A DNA stretch of 64,000 nt, from positions 58,252 to 122,251 of the forward strand of contig JAULBX010006997.1 in NCBI GenBank assembly GCA_032358255.1, read 5' to 3'. The DNA is from Heterotrichella gracilis (Eukaryota > Sar > Xanthophyceae > Tribonematales > Xanthonemataceae). The notes under the pieces are model-generated. The model saw nothing but the letters and a program-made list of their open reading frames with translations, made no database searches and was not told the DNA's origin. Of the stretch, positions 62,162 to 64,000 are shown piece after piece. Positions within the stretch are counted from its first letter, which is position 1. The number at the start of each line of letters is the position of its first letter. The position numbers and the translations under genes were made by a program.

Positions 62162-62164
62162 GAT

Positions 62165-63406
62165 TTGAAATTACTCATCCTCACACAATATTTTCCACCG
62201 GAAGTAGGCGCCCCTCAAAATCGGCTCTTCGAACTGGCCATCCGTTTAAAAAAGGCGGGAATCGACATAACAGTTCTCACTGCCATGCCCAATTATCCTC
62301 AGATGAAAATTTATGAGCCTTACAAGGATAAGAATTATGTGTATGAAGAGATGGATGGACTAAAAGTGCATCGCTCTTCTATTTATGTTTCAAAAAGTAA
62401 ATCCATCTTTGCACGCTTAAGAAATTATTTTTCGTTCGTGATCTCAAGCGCCCGCATTGGCAACTCAAAATTAGGTCACTTCGATTTTATCATGTGCGAA
62501 TCACCACCCTTGTTTTTGGGTTACAGCGCCATGTACCTGGCAACTAAGAAAAAAGCCAGACTCATTTTTAATGTCAGTGATCTCTGGCCTGAAAGTGCTG
62601 AAAAATTAGGCGTGGTTACCAATAAACGTTTGTTAAAACTGGCGTATAATTTAGAGGCAAAGCTTTACCGCAGATCGGCCTTGGTGACCGGACAAACACA
62701 AGGTATTTGCAAGAACATTCAGGAACGTTTTCCGGAAGTAAAAACATTTTGGCTGCCCAATGGTGTAGATCTTCAATTTTATGATCCTTCACTAAAACCT
62801 AATCATGCTTGGCGCAAAAAATACGGATTTAAAGAAGAAGATTTTATTTTTTTATATGCCGGTATTATTGGCATAGCGCAAGGTTTGGAACTTCTTTTAA
62901 ATACCGCTAAATCATTTTTAAATCAAAAAAATGTTCAGTTTGTGCTGATGGGGAGTGGACCTGAAAAAACAAAATTACGTCAGATCAAAGAAGACTTGGC
63001 TGTCACCAATGTTCATTTTTTAGAACCTGTCACTAAATCTGAGATGCCTCAGATCCTCAATAGTGTGAATGCAGCCATTATTCCGCTTCGCAAACTCGAT
63101 CTTTTTAAAGGCGCAATTCCTTCTAAAATATTTGAGAACCTGGCCATGGAAATTCCCGTGATCCTTGGTGTAGATGGCGAAGCGCGTGAACTATTTGTAA
63201 AACAAGGTAATTGTGGTTTGTATTTTGAGCCTGAAAACGGTGAAGAATTAAAGGCTTGTATCACTCAATTACTGAACGATAAAGAACTCGCCAAAAAACT
63301 TGGTAAAAATGGCAGAGAATTTGTTCATGCCAAGTTTAACCGTGAGGTCATAGCTGATTCTTTTTATAAAGAGTTGCTAAAGTTGAAAGAATCTCTTGAT
63401 GCTTAA
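62165..63406 (+). CDS. GT4-family glycosyltransferase (WbuB-like)
   Basis: This 413-residue GT-B protein opens with LILTQYFPPEVGAPQNRLFELA. It has NVSDLWPESAEKLGVV and the C-terminal IPSKIFENLAMEIPVILG donor-binding segment of WbuB-type family 4 transferases, which add acetamido sugars to O-antigen or capsule. The frame starts with TTG at 62165 (MKLLILTQ), 3 bases after the previous stop; the N-terminus matches the family exactly, so TTG is the real start. An O-antigen ligase-like gene follows. Confidence 0.92.
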   Translation: MKLLILTQYFPPEVGAPQNRLFELAIRLKKAGIDITVLTAMPNYPQMKIYEPYKDKNYVYEEMDGLKVHRSSIYVSKSKSIFARLRNYFSFVISSARIGNSKLGHFDFIMCESPPLFLGYSAMYLATKKKARLIFNVSDLWPESAEKLGVVTNKRLLKLAYNLEAKLYRRSALVTGQTQGICKNIQERFPEVKTFWLPNGVDLQFYDPSLKPNHAWRKKYGFKEEDFIFLYAGIIGIAQGLELLLNTAKSFLNQKNVQFVLMGSGPEKTKLRQIKEDLAVTNVHFLEPVTKSEMPQILNSVNAAIIPLRKLDLFKGAIPSKIFENLAMEIPVILGVDGEARELFVKQGNCGLYFEPENGEELKACITQLLNDKELAKKLGKNGREFVHAKFNREVIADSFYKELLKLKESLDA

Positions 63407-63441
63407 TTTGGATTTTTAACCGAAATAAATACGATCGATCA

Positions 63442-64000
63442 ATGAGCACCTTCGCTAAAAACCTGTTTTATTTTTTTCCGGTTCTATTTTGTTTTCTGCT
63501 GCCTTTCGGAACCATTTACCTGGCGCCATTGATCATGTTGTGGATGATAAGTTCTTTTTTTAATCTCGAATGGCAACAGTTAATAAAGGGTTTTAAAGAC
63601 CCGAGATTTATTTCGTTGATACTGTTTTTTGTTTTGACGGCACTTAGTGCTTTTTTTTCTGATAACAAAAAAGAAGCCTTGTTTAGCATAGAAGTAAAAT
63701 TAAGTTTTGTGTTATTTCCCTATCTCTTTTTTTGTTTTAAATGGCCTTTGGCTATCTTAAAAAGATGTGTCATTTCATTTGTGTCCGGTTGTTTTTTTGC
63801 CAGTTTATTCCTCATTCTTAGAGCCTTTATGCATTCAATGAATGGTGAGCCCGAGTATTTTTTTTATTCTTTGTTCTCTTATTTTTTGCATGCATCTTAT
63901 TTTGCCATGTATCTGGTTCTCGCTATCATTTTAGTGCTGGTGTTTTATGAGCATTGGTTCAAATCTCAAAAAAGTATAATTTATAGTTCGTACTTTTTTA
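63442..64000 (+). CDS. O-antigen ligase/polymerase-like membrane protein (partial, 5' part)
   Basis: An open frame from ATG 63442 runs to the window end (186 codons). It encodes at least five hydrophobic segments with the spacing of O-antigen polymerases and ligases (Wzy/WaaL type), including the loop LTALSAFFSDNKKEALFSIEVKLSFVLFP common in Bacteroidota members. It follows the glycosyltransferase after 35 bases, so the two likely belong to a surface polysaccharide locus continuing past the window. Confidence 0.75.
   Translation, partial: MSTFAKNLFYFFPVLFCFLLPFGTIYLAPLIMLWMISSFFNLEWQQLIKGFKDPRFISLILFFVLTALSAFFSDNKKEALFSIEVKLSFVLFPYLFFCFKWPLAILKRCVISFVSGCFFASLFLILRAFMHSMNGEPEYFFYSLFSYFLHASYFAMYLVLAIILVLVFYEHWFKSQKSIIYSSYFF

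Overview
The window comes from a member of the Bacteroidota, with moderately AT-rich DNA. The signs are consistent: six secreted proteins with type IX secretion (T9SS) C-terminal sorting domains, PKD-repeat adhesin-like proteins, an S46 dipeptidyl-peptidase, a GH92 mannosidase, the long three-domain form of IspG, and promoter-like boxes of the form TAnnTTTG. I cannot place it below phylum. I see no rRNA, tRNA, CRISPR array or prophage, and no complete insertion sequence.

Layout. 1-3233: the tail of a T9SS cargo gene, then an Nramp-like transporter and a polytopic membrane protein. 3278-8705 (minus): an ECF sigma factor, a protein that appears to span both membranes (anti-sigma-like N-terminus, one inner-membrane helix, long linker, outer-membrane barrel), a PKD lipoprotein and a seven-PKD T9SS protein. 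This resembles the Das/Dma sigma/dual-membrane anti-sigma systems described in Bacteroides. 8939-15576: an orphan AT-rich lipoprotein, dnaB, a T9SS protein, a SerA-like dehydrogenase, a small lipoprotein and a LuxE-like protein. 15577-22917 (minus): pdhA, a four-helix-bundle (IVP) gene framed by a 31-bp inverted repeat, pdhC with two lipoyl domains, a ParE-like toxin/antitoxin pair, an enoyl-CoA hydratase relative, dtd, pyrR, a DinB protein and pyrB. 23063-30379: a dipeptide epimerase, an MBOAT/AlgX-like acetylation pair, a DPP11-type peptidase and an MFS permease. 30386-38838 (mostly minus): small stress or housekeeping proteins, two surface proteins (barrel; CUB-PKD T9SS), a DUF389 protein, a T9SS-exported cyclophilin and an rRNA methyltransferase.

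38951-50957 (plus) is a tight seven-gene cluster, probably an operon: FHS-family sugar permease, SoxB/5'-nucleotidase-like metallophosphoesterase, GH20 hexosaminidase, glycosylasparaginase, CutC, GH2 beta-mannosidase and GH92 alpha-mannosidase. Together these match exo-acting removal of a high-mannose N-glycan down to GlcNAc-Asn, much as lysosomes do it, with no SusC/SusD in view. 50971-64000: a nucleotidyltransferase pair, ispG, a lipoprotein, an ORF6N protein, a T9SS protein, fumC, a GH73 glucosaminidase divergent from a GH3/beta-lactamase fusion (both probably acting on peptidoglycan), and the start of a surface polysaccharide locus (glycosyltransferase, O-antigen ligase-like protein cut by the window end).

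Most gene calls rest on motifs read directly. Promoter, operator and repeat calls are visual and have not been tested statistically.
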